This document shows positions 27,711 to 36,388 of a stretch of 50,269 nucleotides of DNA, piece by piece (within the stretch, counting starts at the first letter, position 1; the number at the start of each line of letters is the position of its first letter). A program made the translations under genes and the position numbers. The DNA is from Paenibacillus mellifer (lineage in GTDB: Bacteria; Bacillota; Bacilli; Paenibacillales; Paenibacillaceae): assembly GCF_023195895.1 (NCBI RefSeq), contig NZ_JALPRK010000031.1, forward strand, positions 1-50,269, written 5' to 3'. The notes under the pieces are model-generated. The model had not been told where the DNA came from. It worked only from the letters and a program-made list of their open reading frames with translations, and searched no databases.

Positions 27711-28622
27711 ATGAGAACCAATACCAAGATCGACTGGCACCGAAAAGTAGAAGATGCGATCATGCGCATTCTGGGCGCGCTGGATGAGCCGCTTAATTTC
27801 CGTCAAATTTCCAGGGAGCTGCATACGTCGCCGTATCATTTCCACCGGAAGTTTCGCGAGCTGACCGGGGAGAACGTGCACGAATGCCTGAAGCGGCTGC
27901 GCATGGAAAGGGCGATGTTTCTCCTTCGGAACACCGGCAGGGGGATTCTGGATATCGCGCTAGACTCGGGATATGAAACGCCGGAAGCGTTCACCAAGGC
28001 GTTCAAGCGCATCTACGGGCTGACTCCGACCGATGCCCGGAAGCTGCCGAGCTGGGAAGGCGCCGTCTTCTCTTCCGCCGGCCTGCACTACAACGAAAGC
28101 CAGCCGTCCCATTGGTTCTACCTCAATCCCGAAGGAGTGGATCGAATGGAAACGAAAATCGTTGCTTTTGACGCCAAACGTATGGTGGGCGTGGAAAACG
28201 TGGGAGATTACTGGGGCTTGCCCCAAGCTTGGGAGAAGCTCCATGCCGTCTTGAAGGAGCATCAGTTGTACCCGCAAGCCCAAGAGTGGATGTCGGTGTT
28301 CCCTGACCATGCGGACTCTATCCCGATGCCGGAGAAGCGTTCCTATGCCGCCATCGCGGTGGGCGCAGACTTTCGCAGCGAGGCAAGCTACGGGCTGATC
28401 GAATACGAAATTCCGGCAGGGCTGTACGCGGTGACGGTCCATTTCGGATCATCCGAGGAAATCGGCCCGACTTGGGATCGCTGGACCCAGGAATGGCTGC
28501 CGGACAGCGGCTGGAGAGCCGACCCGGCGCGGCCGAACTACGAGTGGTATCAGAACCAATGCGTCCTGCCAGAGCTGCAATTAACGTTCTTGTGCACACC
28601 GGTGATCAAGATCGAGCGATAA
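27711..28622 (+). CDS. AraC-family regulator with GyrI-like effector domain
   Basis: A 303-residue regulator. Residues 10-110 carry the two helix-turn-helix motifs of AraC/XylS proteins (FRQISRELHTSPYHFHRKF and LDIALDSGYETPEAFTKAF). Residues about 145-303 form a GyrI-like/Bac_rh_SHV small-molecule-binding domain (METKIVAFDAKRMVGVENVG at its start). Such proteins (Rob/SoxS/BltR-like multidrug sensors) activate efflux or detoxification genes when they bind amphipathic compounds. GAGG is near ATG 27711. It stands alone; its target is not obvious. A very strong terminator follows. Confidence 0.93.
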   Translation: MRTNTKIDWHRKVEDAIMRILGALDEPLNFRQISRELHTSPYHFHRKFRELTGENVHECLKRLRMERAMFLLRNTGRGILDIALDSGYETPEAFTKAFKRIYGLTPTDARKLPSWEGAVFSSAGLHYNESQPSHWFYLNPEGVDRMETKIVAFDAKRMVGVENVGDYWGLPQAWEKLHAVLKEHQLYPQAQEWMSVFPDHADSIPMPEKRSYAAIAVGADFRSEASYGLIEYEIPAGLYAVTVHFGSSEEIGPTWDRWTQEWLPDSGWRADPARPNYEWYQNQCVLPELQLTFLCTPVIKIER

Positions 28623-28627
28623 CTGCA

Positions 28628-28664
28628 GAAATCCCCCTTAACATGTGTCGTTAAGGGGGATTTC
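28628..28664 (+). terminator. Strong terminator, AraC-like gene and pflA
   Basis: A 14-base-pair stem, 28628-28641 (core AAATCCCCCTTAA) with 28651-28664, has a nine-base loop. A and T ends let it act on both convergent transcripts, though the T runs beyond the stem are short. Confidence 0.88.
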
Positions 28665-28681
28665 TTATGGTTCCCTCACTC

Positions 28682-29422
28682 TCACTCCGCGCCTAAAATT
28701 TCCTTTGCCCTCCGAATCGTTTCTTCATCCGGCGGTTTGGTGTGAAGGAGCGGGTATTCGATGCCCATCTGTTCATATTTATAAGTTCCCATTTCGTGAT
28801 ACGGCAGGATCTCCACGCGTTCCACGTTAGTTAAGGTCTTGATGAATTCGGACAACTTGCGCAGGTCCGCTTCATCGTCGGATAGTCCCGGAACCAGCAC
28901 GTGGCGGATCCAGACCGGCACCTTGGCGTCGGAGAGGAACCGGGCAAACTCGAGGATATGCGCGTTAGGTTTTCCCGTCAGCTCCAGATGCTTCTGCGGA
29001 TCGATCTGTTTCAAATCCAATAACACGAGGTCGGTGTATCGCATCAACTGCTGCAGCGATTCAAAGAAGTGCGCTTGTTTCGTAAAGCAACCGCCGGAGG
29101 AATCGATGGCGGTGTGAACGCCCAATTCCTCCTTAAGCGTCCGAAATAAGGCCAGCAGAAAATCGACCTGAAGCAAGGGCTCCCCTCCGCTTACCGTGAC
29201 CCCGCCCCCAGAGAAACGCATGAACGGAAGGTAACCGCGGATTTCGTCGACCAGCTCCCGAACGGTCACGATCCGCCCCTTACCGATCGCCCAGGTGTCC
29301 GGATTATGGCAGTATTGGCATCGCAATAAGCAGCCCTGCAGGAAGATGACGTAGCGGATGCCCGGCCCGTCGACCATACCGGACGTTTCGATGGAATGAA
29401 TGCGGCCTTGCTGCTGCTCCAT
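28682..29422 (-). CDS. pflA: Pyruvate formate-lyase activating enzyme
   Basis: A 246-residue radical SAM enzyme. The cluster motif CLLRCQYC (Cys31, Cys35, Cys38) binds a 4Fe-4S cluster, and [12 protein letters not shown] contributes to S-adenosylmethionine binding. It makes a 5'-deoxyadenosyl radical that abstracts hydrogen from the glycyl residue of PflB, activating it under anaerobic conditions. Length matches PflA. It lies 14 bases after pflB on the minus strand, so both form one operon. GGAGG precedes ATG 29422. Confidence 0.97.
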   Translation of the reverse strand: MEQQQGRIHSIETSGMVDGPGIRYVIFLQGCLLRCQYCHNPDTWAIGKGRIVTVRELVDEIRGYLPFMRFSGGGVTVSGGEPLLQVDFLLALFRTLKEELGVHTAIDSSGGCFTKQAHFFESLQQLMRYTDLVLLDLKQIDPQKHLELTGKPNAHILEFARFLSDAKVPVWIRHVLVPGLSDDEADLRKLSEFIKTLTNVERVEILPYHEMGTYKYEQMGIEYPLLHTKPPDEETIRRAKEILGAE

Positions 29423-29436
29423 GGGCGTCTCCTCCG

Positions 29437-31665
29437 TCAGATTTTTTCGTGGAACGTCCGGTTGATGACGTCGAGCTGCTGTTCCCGCGTGAGCTTAATG
29501 AAGTTCACGGCGTAACCCGAGACGCGGATCGTCAATTGCGGATACTGCTCCGGATGCTCCATCGCATCCAGCAAGGTGTTTTTGTCAAACACGTTGATGT
29601 TCAGATGATGACCGTCCTTCGCCGTATATCCGTCCAGGATCGCCGTCAGGTTGCGGACGCGTTCCTGCTCGCTTTTGCCCAGGGCCCCCGGTACGATCGA
29701 AAACGTGTTGGAGATCCCGTCGAGCGCGTATTCGTACGGCAGCTTGGCCACCGAAGCCAAGGAGGCGATGGCGCCTTTCTTGTCCCGGCCGTGCATCGGG
29801 TTCGCTCCCGGCGCGAAAGGCTCGCCTTGCTTCCGCCCGTCCGGCGTATTGCCGGTCAGCTTCCCGTATACGACGTTCGACGTGATGGTCAACACCGACA
29901 TCGTCGTCCGGGATTGGCGATAGGTCTGGTGTTTTTTCAACTTGCGCATAAAGCGTTTAACCAAATCCACCGCGATCTTGTCGGCCCGGTCGTCGTTATT
30001 CCCGTAAGCCGGATATTCCCCCTCCACGACGTAATCGACGGCGATCCCGTCCTCGTCGCGCACCGGCCGAACGGAGGCGTACTTGATGGCGCTCAGCGAG
30101 TCGACCGCCACCGACAACCCGGCGATCCCGGTCGCCATCGTACGCATCGTCTCCTGGTCGTGAAGCGCCATTTCCAGCCGTTCGTAGCAGTATTTATCAT
30201 GCATGTAATGAATGACGTTCAACGTATGGATGTACAGCTCGGCAAGCCACTCCATCACGTGATCGAAGGCGGCCATCACTTCGTCGTAATCCAGTTTGTC
30301 CGAGCGGATCGGACGCATCGGCGGCGTCACCTGCACTTTCATTTTCTCGTCGACGCCGCCGTTGATCGCGTAAAGCAGTGCTTTGGCGAGGTTCGCGCGC
30401 GCGCCGAAAAACTGCATTTGCTTGCCGATCCGCATCGCGGAAACGCAACAAGCGATCCCGTAATCATCGCCGAAATGCGGCCGCATGATATCGTCGTTTT
30501 CATATTGGATCGAGCTGGTCTGAATGGTCATGCGCGCGCAGTATTCCTTGAACTTCTGCGGCAGCCGGGTGGACCATAACACAGTCAGGTTCGGCTCCGG
30601 AGACGGCCCCAACGTTTGCAGCGTATGCAGGAAACGGAACGTGTTCTTGGTGACCAGCGGTCGCCCGTCCAGCCCGATTCCGCCTAATGACTCGGTTACC
30701 CAGGTTGGATCGCCGCTGAACAACTGGTTATACTCCGGCGTTCTCGCAAATTTGACCATACGCAATTTCATGACGAAATGATCGACCAGCTCCTGCGCTT
30801 CTTGCTCCGTTAGCTTTCCCGCTTTCAAGTCCCGGGCGACATAAATGTCGAGAAACGTGGAGGTCCGGCCCAAGCTCATCGCCGCCCCGTTCTGCTCCTT
30901 GATCGCCGCCAAATACCCGAAATACAGCCACTGAAAGGCTTCTTGAGCGGTGGCGGCCGGCTTGGAAATATCGTAGCCGTAACTCGCGGCCATTTCGCGC
31001 AGCTCCCCAAGAGCACGGATTTGTTCCGCGATCTCCTCGCGGGAGCGGATCACGTCTTCGCTCATCGGCCGCTCGTCGAAGAAGGAAAGCTCATCCTGCT
31101 TGTTTTTCACCAGAAAATCCGTGCCGTAAAGCGCAACCCTCCGGTAATCGCCGATGATGCGCCCGCGCCCGTACGCATCCGGAAGCCCCGTAATGACGCC
31201 GGATTTCCGCGCCAGCTTCATTGCCGGGGTATAGGCATCGAATACGCCTTGGTTATGGGTTTTCCGGAAAGTGGAGAAAATTCGCTCGATCTCCGGATCC
31301 AGCTTGAATCCGTAAGATTCGCAGGCGCTTTCCGCCATCCGGATTCCGCCATAAGGCTGGAGCGCACGTTTGAACGGCTTGTCCGTTTGCAACCCCACGA
31401 TCCGTTCTCTCTCTTTGTTCAAGTAACCGGGGCCGTGCGAAGTGATGCCGGATACGATCCGGGTATCCATATCCAGGACGCCGCCTCGTTCCCGCTCTTG
31501 TTTAGCCAACTCCATAAATTGCTTCCAAAGCTCTTTTGTCGCTTCCGTGGCTTCCGTCAGAAAAGAATTGTCTCCCTCATACGGTTCATAATTGAGCTGA
31601 ATGAACTGGCGAACGTCGACTTCTTCCTGCCAGGTTCCCGGCGTAAAGCCTTCCCAAGCCTGCAT
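29437..31665 (-). CDS. pflB: Formate C-acetyltransferase (pyruvate formate-lyase)
   Basis: A 742-residue glycyl-radical enzyme that converts pyruvate and CoA to acetyl-CoA and formate. The paired catalytic cysteines are in IACCVSAM (Cys406, Cys407), and the radical glycine is in RVSGYAVNF (Gly717), 25 residues from the end. I chose ATG 31665, preceded by AAGGAGGAAACGACGA; the longer frame from 31740 has no ribosome site and starts inside the promoter region. First gene of pflBA; divergent from adhE, which consumes the acetyl-CoA. Together they give mixed-acid/ethanol fermentation. Confidence 0.97.
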   Translation of the reverse strand: MQAWEGFTPGTWQEEVDVRQFIQLNYEPYEGDNSFLTEATEATKELWKQFMELAKQERERGGVLDMDTRIVSGITSHGPGYLNKERERIVGLQTDKPFKRALQPYGGIRMAESACESYGFKLDPEIERIFSTFRKTHNQGVFDAYTPAMKLARKSGVITGLPDAYGRGRIIGDYRRVALYGTDFLVKNKQDELSFFDERPMSEDVIRSREEIAEQIRALGELREMAASYGYDISKPAATAQEAFQWLYFGYLAAIKEQNGAAMSLGRTSTFLDIYVARDLKAGKLTEQEAQELVDHFVMKLRMVKFARTPEYNQLFSGDPTWVTESLGGIGLDGRPLVTKNTFRFLHTLQTLGPSPEPNLTVLWSTRLPQKFKEYCARMTIQTSSIQYENDDIMRPHFGDDYGIACCVSAMRIGKQMQFFGARANLAKALLYAINGGVDEKMKVQVTPPMRPIRSDKLDYDEVMAAFDHVMEWLAELYIHTLNVIHYMHDKYCYERLEMALHDQETMRTMATGIAGLSVAVDSLSAIKYASVRPVRDEDGIAVDYVVEGEYPAYGNNDDRADKIAVDLVKRFMRKLKKHQTYRQSRTTMSVLTITSNVVYGKLTGNTPDGRKQGEPFAPGANPMHGRDKKGAIASLASVAKLPYEYALDGISNTFSIVPGALGKSEQERVRNLTAILDGYTAKDGHHLNINVFDKNTLLDAMEHPEQYPQLTIRVSGYAVNFIKLTREQQLDVINRTFHEKI

Positions 31666-31899
31666 TCGTCGTTTCCTCCTTTTGCGTACTATCCTCATGA
31701 TTGGGATGCCTATAGTATGGTCTGGCTGCACCGAGTTCAAGGAGGTTCATCAATGGTTTTTTTGGCGGATTCCGCCAATGGATGCAGGGGATAATAATGC
31801 GTCGGTCGGTAAAACTGTACTTGTTTATTTCATAATTAGGGCCATGTAAACGATATTCGGCCGAAATGATCAATAATTGGAAGACGAGGAGGGAAATGA
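31666..31899. promoter_or_regulatory. Divergent pflB/adhE regulatory region
   Basis: This 234-base region should hold both promoters. It contains a perfect 8-1-8 palindrome, TTGGCGGA-T-TCCGCCAA (31762-31778), and a smaller palindrome TTCGGCCGAA (31856-31865). Neither is followed by T in a way that would make a terminator. I do not see a clear Fnr (TGTGA-N6-TCACA) or Rex (TTGTGAA-N4-TTCACAA) site. A TATAGT at 31711-31716 may be a -10 for the plus strand. Confidence 0.5.
31753..31794 (+). CDS. Possible 13-codon leader peptide before adhE
   Basis: A short frame (peptide MVFLADSANGCRG) begins at ATG 31753 with a perfect AAGGAGG seven bases upstream (31739-31745) and ends at TAA 31794, 105 bases before adhE. 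The 17-bp palindrome of the region lies inside it, so ribosome movement over the frame could affect hairpin formation. No coding-potential test is possible at this length, so it remains tentative. Confidence 0.35.
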   Translation: MVFLADSANGCRG

Positions 31900-34527
31900 A
31901 TGGCGGCTAAACCAAGCCAAGCCGAAGAGAAGGATATAGTAACCGACAAGAAAACCGCCGCATTGGAGGAAGTCAACCGTCTGGTTGCCCGCGCTAAGGC
32001 GGCCCAAGAGAAGTTCCTGCAAATGAATCAGGAGCAGGTCGACCGTGCGGTACAGGCGATGGCACTCGCCGGATTGGACAAGCACATGCTGTTGGCCAAA
32101 ATGGCCATAGAGGAAACCGGACGCGGCGTTTATGAAGATAAGATCACGAAAAATATTTTTGCGACCGAATACATTTATCACAGCATCAAAAACGATAAAA
32201 CCGTCGGCATCATCGAGGAAAATCCTTATGAAAATTATCAGCGCGTGGCCGAACCGATCGGCATCATCGCCGGCGTAACGCCCGTAACCAACCCGACTTC
32301 TACCACGATGTTCAAAACGTTGATCGCAGCGAAAACGCGGAACCCGATCATCTTTGCTTTCCATCCTTCCGCGCAAAAGTGTAGCAGCGAATCGGCGAGA
32401 ATTCTGCACGAAGCCGCCGTGGCCGCAGGTGCGCCGGAGCATTGCGTGCAGTGGATCGAACACCCGTCGCTGGATGCGACGCAGCTGTTGATGAACCATC
32501 CCGACGTGGCGCTCGTGCTTGCGACGGGCGGTTCGGCCATGGTCAAGGCCGCTTACAGCACCGGCAAACCCGCGTTAGGCGTCGGACCGGGGAATGTGCC
32601 GTGTTTTATCGAGAAAACGGCGGATCTCCGCCAAGCCGTTACCGACTTGATCCTGTCCAAGACGTTCGATAACGGCATGATCTGCGCTTCCGAGCAGTCC
32701 GTCATCATCGAAGAACCGGTGTACGACACGGTCCGCAAAATGATGATCGACAACGGCTGCTACTTCTTGAACAAGGCGGAAACCGAAGCCGTCTCGAGCT
32801 TGGTGATCACTGGGGAGCGTTGCGCCGTCAACGGCGTCATCGTCGGACAACCAGCCCATAAGATCGCCGAGATGGCCGGCTTGCAAGTGCCGAAACATAC
32901 GAAGATTCTCGTTGCCGAGCTAAAAGGCGTAGGGACGGACCACCCTCTGTCCGCCGAAAAACTAAGCCCTGTGCTGGCCTGCTATAAAGTAAAAACGGCG
33001 GAGCAGGGCATCGATCGGGCGGCGGAGATCGTTGCTTTCGGCGGACTCGGCCACTCGTCGGTCATCCATTCCAAGGACGAGAACGTGATCGAAGCGTTTG
33101 CCGACCGGCTGAAAACCGGACGGGTCATTGTCAACTCCCCTTCGACGCACGGGGCGATCGGGGACATCTACAACACGAACCTGCCTTCGCTGACCCTGGG
33201 TTGCGGTTCGTACGGGCATAACTCGACCACATCCAACGTGACGGCGGTCAACTTGATCAACGTCAAACGCGTCGCCTACCGGACGGTGAACATGCAATGG
33301 TTCAAAATCCCGCCGAAGATTTATTTTGAAAAAGGGGCCACGCAATATCTTGAGAAAATGCCGGGCATCTCCAAGGTGCTGATCGTCACCGACGAAATGA
33401 TGTTGAAGCTCGGTTACGTCGAGAAGGTCGAATACTATTTAAGGAAAAGATCCAAGCCGGTGATGATCGAAATCTTCGCCGACGTCGAACCGGATCCCTC
33501 GGTCGAAACGGTGGAACGCGGCACGCGCATGATGGAGAGCTTCAAGCCGGACTGCATCATTGCGCTTGGCGGCGGATCGCCGATGGACGCGGCCAAGGCG
33601 ATGTGGCTGTTTTACGAATATCCGGACACCAGCTTCCATTCGCTCAAGCAGAAGTTCCTGGATATCCGAAAACGGATCTATAAGTATCCGCGATTAGGGG
33701 AAAAAGCGACGTTCGTTGCCATCCCTACGACTTCGGGTACCGGCTCGGAAGTCACCTCGTTTGCCGTCATCACGGATAAGAAAGAAGGTCATACCAAATA
33801 CCCGCTGGCCGACTATGAACTGACGCCGGACGTGGCGATCATCGATCCGGAGTTCGTCTTCTCGCTGCCAAAAACGGCGGTGGCGGACACCGGGATGGAC
33901 GTGCTCACGCACGCGATCGAGGCTTACGTCTCCGTCATGGCCAGCGATTATACCGACGGCTTGGCGCTGCATGCCATCAAGCTCGTGTTCCAGTACCTGG
34001 AACAGTCCTTCCACACGGGAGACCCGTTGGCACGCGAGAAAATGCACAACGCCTCGACGATTGCCGGCATGGCGTTCGCGAACGCTTTTCTCGGCATCAA
34101 CCACAGCCTGGCGCACAAATGGGGCGGCGAATACCATACGGCGCACGGCCGGACAAATGCCATCCTGATGCCGCACGTCATTCGGTATAATGCCCAAAAG
34201 CCTTCCAAATTCGCCTCGTTCCCGAAATACCGTTACTTCGTCGCCGACGAGCGGTACGCGGAAATCTCCCGAATGCTGGGGCTCAAGGCGGGAACGACCG
34301 AGGAAGGGGTCAACAGCTTGATCGATGCTATCCGCAAGTTGAACCAGTCGCTGGGCATTCCGGAGAAATTCCAGGATCTCGGTTTCGACCCGGCCGATTT
34401 CGAATCGAAGGTGGACTACCTGGCCGACCGGGCTTTCGAGGACCAGTGCACGACGGCCAACCCCCGCATGCCATTGGTCGAGGAACTCGCCGATATTTAC
34501 CGGAACGCGTTTTACGGAAAGTTCTAA
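31900..34527 (+). CDS. adhE: Bifunctional acetaldehyde-CoA/alcohol dehydrogenase
   Basis: An 875-residue AdhE. The N-terminal aldehyde dehydrogenase domain (about 1-440) has the catalytic Cys262 in MICASEQS. The C-terminal iron-type alcohol dehydrogenase domain (about 450-875) has the NAD-binding GGGSPMDAAKAMW and iron-ligand segments DVLTHAIEAY and NHSLAHKWGG. It reduces acetyl-CoA to acetaldehyde and then to ethanol with two NADH, and AdhE proteins assemble into spirosomes. GAGGAGGG precedes ATG 31900. Divergent from pflBA, which supplies acetyl-CoA. It ends with a structured terminator. Confidence 0.98.
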   Translation: MAAKPSQAEEKDIVTDKKTAALEEVNRLVARAKAAQEKFLQMNQEQVDRAVQAMALAGLDKHMLLAKMAIEETGRGVYEDKITKNIFATEYIYHSIKNDKTVGIIEENPYENYQRVAEPIGIIAGVTPVTNPTSTTMFKTLIAAKTRNPIIFAFHPSAQKCSSESARILHEAAVAAGAPEHCVQWIEHPSLDATQLLMNHPDVALVLATGGSAMVKAAYSTGKPALGVGPGNVPCFIEKTADLRQAVTDLILSKTFDNGMICASEQSVIIEEPVYDTVRKMMIDNGCYFLNKAETEAVSSLVITGERCAVNGVIVGQPAHKIAEMAGLQVPKHTKILVAELKGVGTDHPLSAEKLSPVLACYKVKTAEQGIDRAAEIVAFGGLGHSSVIHSKDENVIEAFADRLKTGRVIVNSPSTHGAIGDIYNTNLPSLTLGCGSYGHNSTTSNVTAVNLINVKRVAYRTVNMQWFKIPPKIYFEKGATQYLEKMPGISKVLIVTDEMMLKLGYVEKVEYYLRKRSKPVMIEIFADVEPDPSVETVERGTRMMESFKPDCIIALGGGSPMDAAKAMWLFYEYPDTSFHSLKQKFLDIRKRIYKYPRLGEKATFVAIPTTSGTGSEVTSFAVITDKKEGHTKYPLADYELTPDVAIIDPEFVFSLPKTAVADTGMDVLTHAIEAYVSVMASDYTDGLALHAIKLVFQYLEQSFHTGDPLAREKMHNASTIAGMAFANAFLGINHSLAHKWGGEYHTAHGRTNAILMPHVIRYNAQKPSKFASFPKYRYFVADERYAEISRMLGLKAGTTEEGVNSLIDAIRKLNQSLGIPEKFQDLGFDPADFESKVDYLADRAFEDQCTTANPRMPLVEELADIYRNAFYGKF

Positions 34528-34539
34528 TTTTACGCCGCT

Positions 34540-34602
34540 AAAGCCCTCTCTAGCTTACGGTTCTTCGAGTGAAGACCGGCCTCATAAGCTTGGAGGGCTT
34601 TT
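34540..34602 (+). terminator. Long structured terminator after adhE
   Basis: The outer stem is AAAGCCCTC (34540-34548) with GAGGGCTTT (34593-34601). Further pairing inside joins AGCTTA with TAAGCT, and CGGTTCTTC with GAAGACCGG with one bulge. A T-rich tail follows. It begins about 13 bases after the stop codon. Confidence 0.75.
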
Positions 34603-34711
34603 CCCTTGCTATTTTCAACAAACGCATCTAGGTAAATTTTGTCATAGACACTCCCGGCGGTCCGTTTTTTATAATCATAAAGGTTCTACATAAACGGGAG
34701 GATTTACATCT

Positions 34712-35620
34712 ATGTGGTTTCTATTTGCTTTATTGACGTCCTTGGCTTGGGGAGGCGCCGATCTGTTCTACAAAAAAGGCAGTGACAGCCACGACTCCCA
34801 CAGCCATCTGAAAATCGTCGTCATGGTAGGTCTCGTGATGGGGATTCACGGTACGGCTTATCTGCTGATTCGGGGGCTTTCCTTCGATCCGATGGACATG
34901 ATTCGTTATTTGCCGGTATCGGCGCTGTATATCCTGTCGATGGCGATCGGTTATTTCGGGCTCCGGTATATCGAGCTTTCGATCGCTTCACCGGTGCAGA
35001 ACTCGTCCGGGGCCGTGACGGCGATCCTGCTGTATTTGTTTTTCCCCCACGACCTCGGCTGGGTTGAAATTGCGGGGGTGGCGATCATCACCTTCGGCGT
35101 GGTGGGGCTGGCGGTCCTGGAGAAGCAGGGGGAGCGGCTCGTCCTGAAGTCGGGGACGGAGAACGTCAACGCCAAATATCAAATCGGCGTGATGGCGATT
35201 ACCTTTCCGCTGCTCTACTGTCTGCTTGACGGACTAGGCACGTTTGCCGACGGAATTTATCTGGACGAGCTGAAGTTGATCGGGGAGGATGCCGCGCTTC
35301 TGGCTTATGAGTTCACCTTCTTTCTATGCGCTGCGGTTGTTTACCTCTACTTGGTTGCGGTCAAAAAACAGCGGTTCAACTTCTGGGGAGAACGCGTCAA
35401 AGGGGTTGCCGCGATCTTCGAGACGGCGGGCCAATTCTTCTACGTGTTCGCCATGGCCAGCAATGCCATCGTGGCCGCGCCGTTGATCGCTTCGTACAGC
35501 GTATTCTCGGTGATTCTGTCCCGCCTGTTTCTCAAGGAACGGCTCAGCCGAGTGCAATACGCCGTCGTGTTGCTCGTACTGGCGGGGATCGCGCTGCTCG
35601 GCCTGGCGGACGAGCTGTAA
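34712..35620 (+). CDS. EamA/DMT-family transporter
   Basis: A 302-residue protein with ten predicted membrane segments in two EamA-like repeats (about 1-135 and 155-300). The start WFLFALLTSLAWGGADLFYKKG and the late PLIASYSVFSVILSRLFLKERLSRVQY are typical drug/metabolite transporter features. A histidine-rich loop (SHDSHSHLK, about 26-34) follows the first helix and could bind a metal. Substrate unknown. GGGAGG lies before ATG 34712. Its stop codon is part of the left arm of the inverted repeat at 35618-35750. Confidence 0.9.
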   Translation: MWFLFALLTSLAWGGADLFYKKGSDSHDSHSHLKIVVMVGLVMGIHGTAYLLIRGLSFDPMDMIRYLPVSALYILSMAIGYFGLRYIELSIASPVQNSSGAVTAILLYLFFPHDLGWVEIAGVAIITFGVVGLAVLEKQGERLVLKSGTENVNAKYQIGVMAITFPLLYCLLDGLGTFADGIYLDELKLIGEDAALLAYEFTFFLCAAVVYLYLVAVKKQRFNFWGERVKGVAAIFETAGQFFYVFAMASNAIVAAPLIASYSVFSVILSRLFLKERLSRVQYAVVLLVLAGIALLGLADEL

Positions 35621-35750
35621 CGGACCGTAATGACGTTATTCGCCCATTTCCTGGCTATTTCCCAGCGTAACGAACTCCACTGCCCTTATTCGGCTTGAGA
35701 AGCTGCATTTCACGGTAATTACCTGGAAATAACGTCATCTCAGTCCGTTA
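35618..35750. repeat. 133-bp imperfect inverted repeat element
   Basis: Left arm 35618-35640 and right arm 35728-35750 match at 19 of 23 positions: TAACGGAC pairs with GTCCGTTA and ATGACGTTATT with AATAACGTCAT, separated by four unpaired bases. The inner 87 bases contain small hairpins (CTGG...CCAG). The left arm uses the TAA stop of the transporter gene. No gene is visible within. It resembles a dispersed palindromic intergenic repeat or MITE-like element, but copies elsewhere in the genome cannot be checked here. Confidence 0.65.
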
Positions 35751-35906
35751 CGATCCATTCAAACCCGATCGACCCCCTTTAACGTCTCTGGTATCCGTTA
35801 AACTCGTGGACTCGAATTCGAACTCCGCACATTTTCTCGCCATGGACTACCCTTGGCTCGCTCATGATATACTGCAAATAATAGGCCGAAAGCGAGGTAC
35901 TCTATC
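35751..35906 (+). promoter_or_regulatory. mscL upstream region
   Basis: An inverted repeat TTTAACG (35778-35784) and CGTTAAA (35796-35802) with an 11-base spacer lies here. An extended -10, TGATATACT (35865-35873), lies about 35 bases before mscL. A short palindrome around GAATTC lies at about 35813. No strong -35 is seen. Confidence 0.4.
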
Positions 35907-36302
35907 ATGTGGAAAGAATTCAGAGCCTTTGCGCTGAAAGGGAACGTGCTTGATCTGGCGATCGGGGTCATTATCGGCGCCGCCTTCGGAAGTATCGTGA
36001 CCTCCCTGGTCAACGACATTCTGATGCCGGTCGTCGGCTTGCTGGTGGGCGGCATTAACCTGAAAGAGATGCAGTTTCAATATGGGGACACGGTGCTGAA
36101 ATACGGTGCTTTCCTGCAAACCGTCATCGACTTCTTTATCGTCTCCTTCTCCATCTTCCTGTTCGTCAAGGGAATTAACAAACTGAAACGCAAAGAGAAA
36201 GAGGAGCCGAAGCCTGAAGCCCCCTCTGCCCCTTCCAAAGAGGAAGAGTTGCTGGCCGAAATCCGCGATTTGCTGAAGCAAAGGGCATTGGAGGAGAAGT
36301 AA
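35907..36302 (+). CDS. mscL: Large-conductance mechanosensitive channel
   Basis: A 131-residue MscL. The amphipathic N-terminal helix [20 protein letters not shown] leads into membrane helix 1 (about 14-45). A short periplasmic loop, membrane helix 2 (about 70-95) and a charged cytoplasmic helix ([13 protein letters not shown] then [15 protein letters not shown]) follow. The pentamer opens under membrane tension and releases solutes during osmotic downshock. GCGAGGT precedes ATG 35907. Single gene with a strong terminator. Confidence 0.98.
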   Translation: MWKEFRAFALKGNVLDLAIGVIIGAAFGSIVTSLVNDILMPVVGLLVGGINLKEMQFQYGDTVLKYGAFLQTVIDFFIVSFSIFLFVKGINKLKRKEKEEPKPEAPSAPSKEEELLAEIRDLLKQRALEEK

Positions 36303-36322
36303 CTCCAACCGAAGCATCAAAG

Positions 36323-36362
36323 CCCGAGCCGCAACTGAAACGTTGCGGCTCGGGTTTTCTTT
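36323..36362 (+). terminator. mscL terminator
   Basis: A perfect 13-base-pair stem, CCCGAGCCGCAAC (36323-36335) with GTTGCGGCTCGGG (36342-36354), has a six-base loop and a T-rich tail TTTTCTTTT. On the minus strand it may also stop the long catabolic operon that ends at 36389, but with a weak T tract. Confidence 0.95.
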
Positions 36363-36388
36363 TCGAATGACGGATCTTTACCACTTCG

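Noticed and set aside
29449..30579. A 376-codon open frame on the plus strand
   Set aside because: Antisense to pflB; no ribosome site or family pattern.
31666..31899. Fnr or Rex operator in the fermentation region
   Set aside because: I looked for TGTGA-N6-TCACA and TTGTGAA-N4-TTCACAA patterns and found only partial matches such as around 31820.
35778..35802. TTTAACG/CGTTAAA inverted repeat as a terminator
   Set aside because: No T run follows on either strand, so I kept it only as a possible operator before mscL.
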